Assembly: GCA_034660035.1 (NCBI GenBank)
Contig: JAYEIJ010000169.1
Span: 1-62,338, forward strand
Direction of reading: 5' to 3'
DNA length: 62,338 nt
Source: JAHEEL01 sp034660035
Lineage (GTDB): Bacteria; Actinomycetota; Acidimicrobiia; Spongiisociales; UBA5794
Shown here: positions 49,957 to 56,911 of the stretch, one piece after another
How the letters are laid out: each line of letters starts with the position of its first letter
Position numbering within the stretch: position 1 is the stretch's first letter
Notes under the pieces: generated by a model
Told to the model about the DNA's origin: nothing
Database searches by the model: none
The model's input: only the letters and a program-made list of their open reading frames with translations
Made by a program: the position numbers and the translations under genes

Positions 49957-50660
49957 GATTCGAACCGGTAGCCCACGCCCCACACCGTGGAGATCCAGCG
50001 GGGTTCGATCGGATCGCGTTCTATCTTGCGGCGAACGCGACGGATGTGCACGGTCACGGTCGAGGCATCTTGCCAATCGGTCGACGAATCCCAAACCTGC
50101 TCGAGAAGCTGCCCTCTCGAGAAAACCTGGCGAGGCGATGACGCAAGGAAAGCGAGGAGATCGAACTCCTTCGCTGTGAGATCGACCAGATCCCCGTCGA
50201 CCCGAACCTCACGGCTGCGGCCGTCGATCTCGAGACCATCGAAGGAGATGATGGCATCCGGGACGGTCGGCCCGGTGCGTGCCGCTCGCCGCAGGACCGT
50301 GCGAACACGCGCGGCAAGCTCACGGGGGGAGAACGGCTTGACCACGTAGTCATCCGCACCCAACTCGAGGCCCAGCACACGGTCTGCCTCCTCGGTGCGC
50401 GCGGTGAGCAGGATGACGGGAATGTCCGCCTGTTTTCGCAGCTCCGTAAGGATGCTGAATCCGTCTATCTCGGGGAGCATCACGTCGAGCACGATCAGAT
50501 CCGGGCGCTCGGAGTCGATGAGTTCCAAGGCCGCCCGTCCGGCCGATGCCTGGCGCGTCTCGTACCCTTCCCGTTCGAGATAGGTGCAGACGACCTCACG
50601 GACGATGTCCTCATCGTCCACGACCAAAACGGTGCCTGCGGTCTCTTCCATGGCTGTCAT
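49953..50660 (-). CDS. OmpR/PhoB-family response regulator
   Basis: A 235-residue regulator. The receiver domain has acidic residues DDED at 15-18, phospho-acceptor Asp59 (LIVLDVMLPEIDG) and a Lys in VVKPFSP. The winged-helix DNA-binding domain (about 135-233) contains LTAKEFDLLAFLASSPRQVFSRGQLLEQVWD and ends VWGVGYRFES. Members bind 10-11 bp direct repeats. The divergent promoter carries four GTTCA-type units at 11-bp spacing, just like PhoP sites in Streptomyces. An ATG three codons in (50651) is an alternative start. Confidence 0.9.
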   Translation of the reverse strand: MTAMEETAGTVLVVDDEDIVREVVCTYLEREGYETRQASAGRAALELIDSERPDLIVLDVMLPEIDGFSILTELRKQADIPVILLTARTEEADRVLGLELGADDYVVKPFSPRELAARVRTVLRRAARTGPTVPDAIISFDGLEIDGRSREVRVDGDLVDLTAKEFDLLAFLASSPRQVFSRGQLLEQVWDSSTDWQDASTVTVHIRRVRRKIERDPIEPRWISTVWGVGYRFES

Positions 50661-50701
50661 CGTACGGTCAACCCGGCCGCTCGTCTCGTGTTCCGAATCG
50701 A

Positions 50702-50745
50702 GTTCACTGTTTGTTCACTGCCCGTTTTCGGCCCGTTCAGATGGG
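50702..50745 (+). promoter_or_regulatory. Four 11-bp direct repeats resembling PHO boxes
   Basis: GTTCACTGTTT, GTTCACTGCCC, GTTTTCGGCCC and GTTCAGATGGG begin at 50702, 50713, 50724 and 50735, exactly 11 bp apart. The first two match the GTTCAC core of the PhoP direct-repeat unit known from Streptomyces. They lie between the OmpR-type regulator and the divergent secreted protein gene, so they may control both. Confidence 0.7.
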
Positions 50746-50801
50746 TCATGCATCGTTGGTTCCGTCGTCAGAGCGGCGGCACGCAGAAACAAGGAGCAAC
50801 A

Positions 50802-51155
50802 ATGCGCAAGACACTTCTGACCGGCCTGGTGGTCGGTCTCCTGACGATCGTCATGGCCGTTCCGGCCCTGGCATCGAACGGCAAGTCGGGTGAGAGCAAC
50901 GGCAGAGCGGGAACGGATCTGACGATCACCGTTCTCAGCACCGGTCTCACCTACGACTCGATCGTGACGGCCGACTTGCCGATGAAGGGCCCATTCCAGA
51001 AGCTCGACGGCCCCACACACACCACCGAATACGGACCCGGCGACCCCGGCTACGTCGGCGGTCGGTGGTGGGTCGATGTCAACGGGGACGGCGAGATGAA
51101 CGAGGGCGATGCCTTCTTCCTCTGCCCCCTCCTCGGACCGGGACGCGCCGGCTGA
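50802..51155 (+). CDS. Small secreted protein
   Basis: A 117-residue protein with a clear signal peptide (MRKTLLTGLVVGLLTIVMAVPALAS) after an AAGGAG site. The mature part is 92 residues, Gly/Asp-rich, with TVLSTGLTYDSIVTADLPMKGPFQKLDG and a possible calcium loop DVNGDGEMNEGD near 95-106, plus a single Cys. It is divergent from the OmpR-type two-component system with PHO-box-like repeats between them, so it is a likely target. Function unknown. Confidence 0.72.
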   Translation: MRKTLLTGLVVGLLTIVMAVPALASNGKSGESNGRAGTDLTITVLSTGLTYDSIVTADLPMKGPFQKLDGPTHTTEYGPGDPGYVGGRWWVDVNGDGEMNEGDAFFLCPLLGPGRAG

Positions 51156-51175
51156 CCCACTCTCGGGTACACATG

Positions 51176-51206
51176 AAGGGGCTCCATCCATCGGGTGGGG
51201 CCCCTT
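51176..51206 (+). terminator. Candidate terminator after the secreted protein gene
   Basis: AAGGGGC (51176-51182) pairs with GCCCCTT (51200-51206) around a 17-nt loop, 21 bp past the stop codon. A pyrimidine-rich stretch (CCCTTCC) follows instead of a clean U-tract. Confidence 0.5.
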
Positions 51207-51223
51207 CCCTTCCAAGGCAACAC

Positions 51224-51339
51224 GGAAATGGGCGGGGTCGGCTGGAACTGGGGGGGGACTGTGGGCAGTAGTACGCCCTACGTATGCCGTCGTTCTACGT
51301 TCTACGTTCCGAGGCTTCACCCCGCCCAAATCCGAAGAG
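51224..51339 (+). repeat. Dispersed intergenic repeat, copy C (short form)
   Basis: About 116 bp with the same blocks as copy A: GGAAATGGGCGGGGTCGGCT at the left, CAGTAGTACGCCCTACGTAT in the middle, and TTCCGAGGCTTCACCCCGCC to CCGAAGAG at the right. It sits 100 bp upstream of the ArsR-type regulator, in the same orientation as copy D on the other side. Confidence 0.8.
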
Positions 51340-51438
51340 TCCCTTTCGATCCCTGCTCGTTCATTACAGTCGCTCATCGACGATGAACGGCCTTTCGGCC
51401 CGATGGCAGACCCGATGTTGCTTGCTACGATCGCAGGC

Positions 51439-51792
51439 ATGGAACTCAAGACACCGACACCACCACTCGCTTGCCTCGACGACGACCCCCCGGTCGATCC
51501 GGCGCCTCTCACCAGGGATGAGATGGCGACGATTGCCAAAGCCATGGGGCATCCGGCCCGCGTCAAGATCATCGAGTACTTCATGGAGTGCAAACCCCAC
51601 ACCGTCGGGGAGATCGCCGCGCAGCTCACGCTGGCACAATCAACGGTCTCGGAGCATCTCCGCATCCTTCGAAGCGCGAACATCCTCCGCACCGAGGACG
51701 ACGGTCCGCGCACCTGGCACTGCCTCAACCGGGTCGTCCTCAAGAGATTCGCCCGGGATACCGAAGCGATGACGGTGCGCGTCGATCTCTGA
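51439..51792 (+). CDS. ArsR-family winged-helix regulator
   Basis: A 117-residue repressor-type protein with an ArsR HTH: KAMGHPARVKIIEYFMECKPHTVGEIAAQLTLAQSTVSEHLRILRSANIL, about residues 34-85. The classical ELCVCDL metal motif is replaced by MECKPHTVGEI, with single Cys residues elsewhere, so metal sensing is uncertain. A TACGAT hexamer ends 8 bp before the ATG, which suggests a leaderless transcript. It is bracketed by repeat copies C and D and followed by a truncated opposite-strand MFS gene, a common ArsR partner. Confidence 0.85.
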   Translation: MELKTPTPPLACLDDDPPVDPAPLTRDEMATIAKAMGHPARVKIIEYFMECKPHTVGEIAAQLTLAQSTVSEHLRILRSANILRTEDDGPRTWHCLNRVVLKRFARDTEAMTVRVDL

Positions 51793-51807
51793 CAAAACCG
51801 GCAATTC

Positions 51808-51976
51808 GGAAATGGGCGGGGTCGGCTGGAGCCGGGGGGACTGCAGGCAGTAGTACGCCCTATGTATGACGTAGTACGACCCCGGATCAGGGGGGAGACG
51901 TCCTTGTTTCGAGGTTCGTGGGTGACGCTTTGGTCTTCTCAAGGCGCTCGCGTAGAACCCGAGCGGATTCCCCGAC
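51808..51976 (+). repeat. Dispersed intergenic repeat, copy D (runs into the MFS gene end)
   Basis: The left block (GGAAATGGGCGGGGTCGGCT, then the G-run and CTGCAGGCAGTAGTACGCCC) matches the other copies. The rest continues, as in copy B, into the 3' end of the MFS gene. The right block ending CCGAAGAG is missing here. Confidence 0.75.
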
Positions 51977-52771
51977 GATGGACGGGAACCCCTTTGGAAC
52001 GCACGCACCGAACTCCGCGGAGGCGGTGCCCTCGAGGTAGTCGGCCGGTGCTTTCATCCTACGCGCTGTCCACACGACGGGAACGGCCAAGAGTGTGACT
52101 GCCCCACCGATCACATACGCGGCTGAGTATCCCTGGCGCTCCGAGTACACGCCGAGACCTGCCTGGCCCGCGACGGAGCCGACGCCGGCAGCCAGCGAGT
52201 CGAACGACACGACCGTTGCCCGTTCCGCCGATGGCACCATGGCGTGGATGAGCGTCTGCCGCACCGGCATCTGTACCCCCATCGCGATCGATGCGACGAT
52301 GAGGAACCCGAGGGCGACCGGGGAATCGCGGGCCCATCCGACGCCGATCGACGCGCCAGCGAAAACGAACGCGGTCCACAGCAGGATCGTCGTTCTGCGT
52401 CCGCAGAACCGGGTGAAGAGCCGAACAAGGATGTTCCCGACGATCATCGCGACCGATAGCAGCGCAGTGACGACACCGGCGACCCACACGGCATCTCGAT
52501 CGAGTAGCTCCAGGAAGTAGGGCTGCCAGGCGTACCAGGCCCAGAAGAAGAAACCGCTCTGGACGGCGCCGGCGATCATGATCAGGCGCAGAGAGCGCAC
52601 CCCCCAGCCGTGCCGGATGCCTGCCGTCGCCACGGCACGGGCCTCCGCCGGCATCGTTCGGAGCGTGACGGGCCTGGGTCGGAAGCCGATGTCGTGCATC
52701 CCGAAGAACGCGAGGACCAGTAGCGCCGTGAGCAACGCTGAACGGAGGAGGAACGGCATGGTCACGAACAT
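51887..52771 (-). pseudogene. 5'-truncated MFS transporter
   Basis: The 294-codon frame has only about eight membrane segments and starts in the middle of a major-facilitator fold (LLRSALLTALLVLAFFGMHDIGF), so roughly the first 120-150 residues of a normal MFS protein are missing. In this frame a TAG lies seven codons upstream of the ATG, and the upstream DNA belongs to the toxin-antitoxin locus. The remaining part looks undamaged (VRLFTRFCGRRTTILLWTAFVFAG loop intact). Its 3' end is shared with repeat copies B and D. A short functional protein is possible but unlikely. Confidence 0.65.
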
Positions 52772-52862
52772 CCTCGTCGACTGGCCCTACGAGCATGACT
52801 ATGTTCGCAACGCACTGGCCGAGGGGACGGGATAGTCCACCGCCGAAGACCGAGGCGGATGC

Positions 52863-53258
52863 CTACTCGATGACCTCGACCTCGCATCGGGGGCCGGTTG
52901 CTCCAGCGAGGCGCCGGTCCATCGTCACGAGAGTTGTCGAGAGCCGTTCGGCGAGAGCGACGTACCACGCGTCGTAGACGGAGATCGTCGATCGAAGCTC
53001 CCAGATCCTGCCCATCAGCGGCTCGATCGGGAAGCCGACGACGGAGAGCCGGCGGAGTTGATCGATGGCTCTCCGCCCCCTCATCTCGGGAATCACTTCG
53101 CGCAGGGTCAGCGAACGCAGAGCCGAAAGCACCTCTGCTCTCAGAATCGTGGGAGCAAAGAGCGTGCGCTGCCGGTCGATCTGGTCGCGCGCAGCCTCAC
53201 CAAGGTCGCTGTCGCTGACGAATGCATCGACAACAACCGACGCGTCGAGAACCCTCAA
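52863..53258 (-). CDS. PIN-domain toxin (VapC/FitB-type ribonuclease)
   Basis: A 131-residue PIN domain with the acidic set Asp5 (RVLDASVVVDAF), Glu42 (RAEVLSAL), Asp96 (VYDAWYVALAE) and Asp114 (TMDRRL), as expected for a magnesium-dependent ribonuclease toxin. The ATG overlaps the antitoxin stop by 4 bp. VapC-type toxins cleave tRNA or rRNA when the antitoxin is lost. It lies next to a truncated MFS gene and a dispersed repeat, consistent with an unstable accessory locus. Confidence 0.9.
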   Translation of the reverse strand: MRVLDASVVVDAFVSDSDLGEAARDQIDRQRTLFAPTILRAEVLSALRSLTLREVIPEMRGRRAIDQLRRLSVVGFPIEPLMGRIWELRSTISVYDAWYVALAERLSTTLVTMDRRLAGATGPRCEVEVIE

Positions 53259-53497
53259 TGCGACTCCCGATCCTGGCGAATGATCTCGGCCGCAGAGACG
53301 GTCGCAAACCCTTCGGGACCTTCAAGAGCGATCTCTCTCCTGATCTCGGCAACGATCTCAGACGGAGTTGACATCGCTGCGAATTGGATGAGATGCGCCC
53401 GGAGATACTCCTGGAGACTCTGTCCCGCTTCTGCGGCCCGAGTCCGGTAGACACGGTGCACCTCTTCGGGTATGTCCCTGATCTGGATGGTCGGCAT
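53255..53497 (-). CDS. FitA/VapB-type antitoxin
   Basis: An 80-residue antitoxin. The N-terminal ribbon-helix-helix (MPTIQIRDIPEEVHRVYRTRAAEAGQSLQEYLRAHLI) resembles the FitA group. The C-terminal tail would wrap the PIN toxin. The start at 53497 abuts a palindromic operator containing the -10 box, so the mRNA is probably leaderless and autoregulated. The frame upstream of this ATG is open but not conserved. Confidence 0.88.
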   Translation of the reverse strand: MPTIQIRDIPEEVHRVYRTRAAEAGQSLQEYLRAHLIQFAAMSTPSEIVAEIRREIALEGPEGFATVSAAEIIRQDRESH

Positions 53498-53514
53498 AGC
53501 GCTATTATAGCGCT
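53498..53514 (-). promoter_or_regulatory. Toxin-antitoxin promoter inside a palindromic operator
   Basis: AGCGCT-ATTAT-AGCGCT is a perfect inverted repeat. On the minus strand its centre reads TATAAT, a consensus -10 box, and the antitoxin ATG follows 5 bp after the hexamer. Repressor binding would cover the promoter directly, and transcripts should have essentially no leader. Confidence 0.75.
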
Positions 53515-53631
53515 GGTGCGTGTGGTATGCCTGCATGATGTGGTTCCCTTCGTCAACGGTTCCCACGACGTATGACGCGGCCACCGGGAAGGGAAGAGGT
53601 TCGATCGCCGGTCGCGTAGTATCGGCCATAG

Positions 53632-54363
53632 ATGACCGTCTTCTCTGTTCCATTCTTCATCGGCGAACCCATGTCCGGATTCGACGTGCCCGAGCCCTTC
53701 ACGACGCTCGATCCGGGACTGCCGGCAGGTCATCCCACCGAGCGCATGGCGGTGCTGTACGACCAGCTCGCCGGCCTGCTCGCTGGATCCCCGGACCCCG
53801 TCGTCTACGCAGGTGACTGCCTCTCGATCATGGGCGTGACCGGCGGTCTGCAGCGGCGCGGGATCGATCCGACCGTCCTGTTCTTCGACGCCCACGGCGA
53901 CTTCCACACCTGGGAGACCACACCATCGAGCTTCCTCGGCGGAATGCCCCTCGCCATGCTCACGGGTCGGGGCGAACAGACGATCGTCGACGGCGTCGGC
54001 ATGACCCCGGTCGAGGATGATCGCGTCTGGCTGATCGACGGCCGTGATCTCGACCCGGGCGAAGACGAGGCGGTCGCCACGTCGGGCATCCATCACGTGA
54101 CCGTCGCAGAGATCGCAACCGATCCCCCGCCGGGCGACCTCTACATTCACATCGACGTCGATGTTGTCGATCCAGTCGATATGCCGGGTGTGAACTACCC
54201 GGCACCGGACGGCCCATCGGCTGACGCTGTAGCACAGGCCGTTGAGACTCTCCACCGAACGGGCCGAGTCGTCGCGCTCTCGCTCAGTTCATGGAATCCG
54301 GCGCTCCCGGGTGCAGACGTTGCTGCTGCCGCAACCCATCAGATCGCCGCGCCGTTCCTCTGA
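53632..54363 (+). CDS. Arginase/agmatinase-family ureohydrolase
   Basis: A 243-residue protein with the manganese-binding motifs of the ureohydrolase superfamily: AGDCLSI (Asp62; the usual His of GGDHS is Cys63), FFDAHGDFHT (Asp86, His88, Asp90) and IDVDVVDP (Asp175, Asp177). It is shorter than typical arginases (about 300 residues). Substrates in the family include arginine, agmatine, guanidinobutyrate and formiminoglutamate; I cannot choose. It is divergent from the antitoxin and has no operon partner. Confidence 0.85.
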   Translation: MTVFSVPFFIGEPMSGFDVPEPFTTLDPGLPAGHPTERMAVLYDQLAGLLAGSPDPVVYAGDCLSIMGVTGGLQRRGIDPTVLFFDAHGDFHTWETTPSSFLGGMPLAMLTGRGEQTIVDGVGMTPVEDDRVWLIDGRDLDPGEDEAVATSGIHHVTVAEIATDPPPGDLYIHIDVDVVDPVDMPGVNYPAPDGPSADAVAQAVETLHRTGRVVALSLSSWNPALPGADVAAAATHQIAAPFL

Positions 54364-54370
54364 TCTGTCG

Positions 54371-55066
54371 CTACCCGACCGGGCCCTGATCCTCCGGAAC
54401 TTCGGTGATCGCCTGGGCACCACGCATGGACTGAGCTTCAGCCGTTGTCATGGGCGCAAGGATGGATTGTCCGCCGTCGCGTAGCCTGCGTTTCGCCCCT
54501 CGCCGGACCGCGACGAGCGCAACGGGAACCCCGATAGCCGTGAGTTCGGGCAGCGTCGATCGCTCCTCCAGCCAACTCCAGTCGATCGAAGCGTACGCCG
54601 CCGAAGTGAGATCGATCAACGCATCAAGCGTCACGACGGTGCCGTCGGTTGCCTGACGCAGACGATCCATCACGAGATCGTTGAGCGAGATCACCGATAC
54701 GAACACCCCTGGATCGACCTCTATCTGTTCGGGCGGAAACACGGCGTCGAGTACGGAGTCCGGGAACTCAACCAGGATCACCTCGTCATCGGGCATGGTG
54801 AGGCTGAGATGCCGGTGCCCTACACCTGCCCGGTTGAAACCGGCGGAGACAAGCTTCTCTCGATCGGCGGCGGAGACAGAAGCAACGAGATCCAAGTCCG
54901 TCGGAAAGTACGTGCCGGTGACGACGTTGACCGCCGCCCCGCCGACGAGAACGACCGGTCGATCGATGATCGCCTCCACGGCCGCGACGACAAGGAGGTG
55001 TCGCTTCACGCTATCCGGCGGCGCATTGGCGGCCTTGCGCAGGAATGGGTGAGTCAACCGGCTCAA
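54371..55066 (-). CDS. Nucleotidyltransferase, AbiEii/MNT-like
   Basis: About 231 residues with the polymerase-beta nucleotidyltransferase signature: VLVGGAAVNVVTG (GG at 42-43) and TDLDLVAS (Asp57, Asp59). The helical C-terminal part has a third acidic candidate in EVILVEF. I place the start at TTG 55066, whose TTGA overlaps the stop of the HTH gene, so the two are translationally coupled. HTH plus nucleotidyltransferase pairs are known as toxin-antitoxin or abortive-infection modules (AbiE, MNT groups). The family assignment is approximate. Confidence 0.75.
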   Translation of the reverse strand: MSRLTHPFLRKAANAPPDSVKRHLLVVAAVEAIIDRPVVLVGGAAVNVVTGTYFPTDLDLVASVSAADREKLVSAGFNRAGVGHRHLSLTMPDDEVILVEFPDSVLDAVFPPEQIEVDPGVFVSVISLNDLVMDRLRQATDGTVVTLDALIDLTSAAYASIDWSWLEERSTLPELTAIGVPVALVAVRRGAKRRLRDGGQSILAPMTTAEAQSMRGAQAITEVPEDQGPVG

Positions 55067-55410
55067 GCGCTCGCCCGACGACGCGTGTTGATGGCCAGCA
55101 CCCGTGCCTCCTCGGAGACATCCTCTCCACGTTCGGCCTTTCGGCGGAGTCGAACCCACGGATCGGAACCACGTGCGTCGCCAGACCTCGGGCCCCTCAG
55201 CGCCGGACGAAGACCCGAAGAGGGCAAGAGCGCGGAGGGTTCAACGCCGAGAGCATCCAGGATCCTCATGATCGTCGACCACCGCGGGTCGGTCTTTCCC
55301 GTCTCGATCTGAGACAGATTCGACGGCGCTATCCCCGTGAGGAGCGACAGTTCGTCGAGTGTGAGGCCCTGTGACTCCCGCAGTATCCGAAGATGCGTGA
55401 TCGTCGACAT
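55063..55410 (-). CDS. XRE-family HTH regulator/antitoxin
   Basis: A 115-residue protein with a Cro/C1-type HTH at about 8-62 (LRILRESQGLTLDELSLLTGIAPSNLSQIETGKTDPRWSTIMRILDALGV) and a basic C-terminal tail. It overlaps the nucleotidyltransferase start by 4 bp. A palindromic site lies 16 bp upstream of its ATG. By analogy with other pairs it would act as repressor and possibly as antitoxin. Confidence 0.87.
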   Translation of the reverse strand: MSTITHLRILRESQGLTLDELSLLTGIAPSNLSQIETGKTDPRWSTIMRILDALGVEPSALLPSSGLRPALRGPRSGDARGSDPWVRLRRKAERGEDVSEEARVLAINTRRRASA

Positions 55411-55425
55411 AGGCTTAGCTTATTA

Positions 55426-55442
55426 ACAAACTGCTTGTTTGT
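55426..55442 (-). promoter_or_regulatory. Palindromic operator upstream of the HTH-nucleotidyltransferase pair
   Basis: ACAAAC-TGCTT-GTTTGT is a perfect 6-5-6 inverted repeat centred 24 bp before the HTH start, in an A/T-rich stretch that stands out from the GC-rich surroundings and contains TAATAAG and TATAGA hexamers on the minus strand. It is a likely autorepression site. Confidence 0.65.
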
Positions 55443-55463
55443 CTATAAACACTCCCCCTCTAC

Positions 55464-56336
55464 CTACTTCTCGATCGGGACTCCGACCAGGTTGCCCCAC
55501 TCGGTCCACGACCCGTCGTAGTTGCGGACCGTCGGGAATCCGAGCAGGTGCGTCAGGGCGAACCACGTGTGGCTCGACCGCTCGCCGATCCTGCAGTACG
55601 TGATCACGTCGTCGTCCGTCGAAAACCCCAGATCGGTTTGGTAGATCGTCTCGAGTTCGTCGCGGCCCTTGAATGTGCCGTCGTCGTTGGCGGCCATCTT
55701 CCACGGAACGCTCGCCGCTCCGGGGATGTGGCCACCACGGAGTGCTCCCTCCTGCGGATAGTCGGGCATGTGCATGAGTTCGCCGCTGAATTCCCCCGGC
55801 GAGCGAACATCGATGAGGCGTCCACTCGTCTCCAGGTGACCCATGACGTCGCCACGGAAGGCCCGGATCGGTGCATCGACGCGATCGATGACCGGGTATT
55901 GGCTTCGGGATCGCGGTGGCGCATACGTGGTCATCGAACGGTCCTCCGCAAGCCACTTCTGGCGGCCCCCATCAAGGAGTCGAACGTCGCTGTGACCGAA
56001 CAGGGAGAAGACCCAGAGGGCGTAGGCCGCCCACCAGTTGAAGTTGTCTCCGTAGAAGACGACGGTGTCGTCGCGACCAATCCCCTTCTCAGACATCAGC
56101 TGAGCGAATGCCTCTGGATCGCGGTAGTCCCGAATCAACGGGTCGTTGAGTTCGGTGTGCCAGTCGACCTTGACCGCTCCCGGGATGTGCCCTGTTTCGT
56201 AGAGGAGCACATCCTCGTCGGATTCGACGACCACCACGCCCGGATCGTCTCGATGGGTGCCGAGCCAGTCCGTCGAGACCAGTCTCTCGGGGTGGGCATA
56301 CTGTTCGAAGCCACCGCCCGTATCGTATGGAACCAT
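55464..56336 (-). CDS. Thiosulfate/3-mercaptopyruvate sulfurtransferase (tandem rhodanese)
   Basis: A 290-residue protein with two rhodanese domains. The first (about 20-130) is inactive-type, with VVFYGDNFNWWA where the Cys loop would be. The second carries catalytic Cys248 in TYCRIGERSSH. The domain order and RIDVRSPGEFSGE motif match CysA/SseA-type sulfurtransferases that move sulfane sulfur. The ATG at 56336 follows GAAGGAGG. It is divergent from a SufE-like gene 48 bp away, which suggests a sulfur-relay partnership. Confidence 0.92.
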   Translation of the reverse strand: MVPYDTGGGFEQYAHPERLVSTDWLGTHRDDPGVVVVESDEDVLLYETGHIPGAVKVDWHTELNDPLIRDYRDPEAFAQLMSEKGIGRDDTVVFYGDNFNWWAAYALWVFSLFGHSDVRLLDGGRQKWLAEDRSMTTYAPPRSRSQYPVIDRVDAPIRAFRGDVMGHLETSGRLIDVRSPGEFSGELMHMPDYPQEGALRGGHIPGAASVPWKMAANDDGTFKGRDELETIYQTDLGFSTDDDVITYCRIGERSSHTWFALTHLLGFPTVRNYDGSWTEWGNLVGVPIEK

Positions 56337-56384
56337 GTTGATCCCCTCCTTCCTCAACCAATTTACACTACGGTGATAGTGGAT

Positions 56385-56819
56385 ATGATGGAAAATGTCA
56401 CAACAGCGACAGAACGGTTGAACCGAATCGTCGACATGTTCGCGGCGGCCCCGAAGGACCTTCGGCTCCAGGCGTTGCTCGACTACTCACGGCGCCTGCC
56501 CGAACTCCCCGACCGTTTGACCGATCGCCCGGAACTCTTCGAGATCGTTCCAGAATGCCAATCGCCGTTTGCCCTAATTGTCGAGAAGGACGGTGACGCC
56601 GTACACCTCTTCTTTCGGGTGCCTGCCGAAGCGCCGACGGTTCGCGGCTATGCCAGCATCCTCCGCGAAGCGCTCGACGGGGCCCCGGCCCAGGAGATCC
56701 TCGACGTCCCGGACGACTTCTACGTGAAGATGGGCCTTCAGGAAGCGGTCTCGTCGCAACGCCTCAACGGGATGGCGGCGATCCTGCGCCGCATCAAGGC
56801 CCAGGTCGCGATCTTGTAG
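56385..56819 (+). CDS. sufE: SufE-family sulfur acceptor protein
   Basis: A 144-residue protein with the SufE fold: RLNRIVDMFAAAPKDLRLQALLDYSRRLPELPD at the start, the conserved sulfur-carrying Cys58 in VPECQSPFALIVE, and RGYASILREALDGAPAQEIL and MGLQEAVSSQRLNGMAAILRRIK at the end. SufE takes sulfur from a donor enzyme for Fe-S cluster or related synthesis. No suf operon is present here; its divergent partner is a rhodanese, often seen next to lone SufE genes in Actinobacteria. Start 56385 or 56388. Confidence 0.9.
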   Translation: MMENVTTATERLNRIVDMFAAAPKDLRLQALLDYSRRLPELPDRLTDRPELFEIVPECQSPFALIVEKDGDAVHLFFRVPAEAPTVRGYASILREALDGAPAQEILDVPDDFYVKMGLQEAVSSQRLNGMAAILRRIKAQVAIL

Positions 56820-56911
56820 CAGCACGGACTCAGCAGGGACCCGCACTATCCCAAATCAACGCTGATGCGAACCTACCGGGCCATACTCCGTGACACCCTA
56901 CGGAGAAGTCG

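Noticed and set aside
51109..51438. Long N-terminal extension of the ArsR frame
   Set aside because: It reads through dispersed repeat copy C and a terminator-like hairpin; ArsR homology starts after 51439.
53497..53653. Extended antitoxin N-terminus
   Set aside because: The extension crosses the palindromic operator and -10 box; the ribbon-helix-helix begins at 53497.
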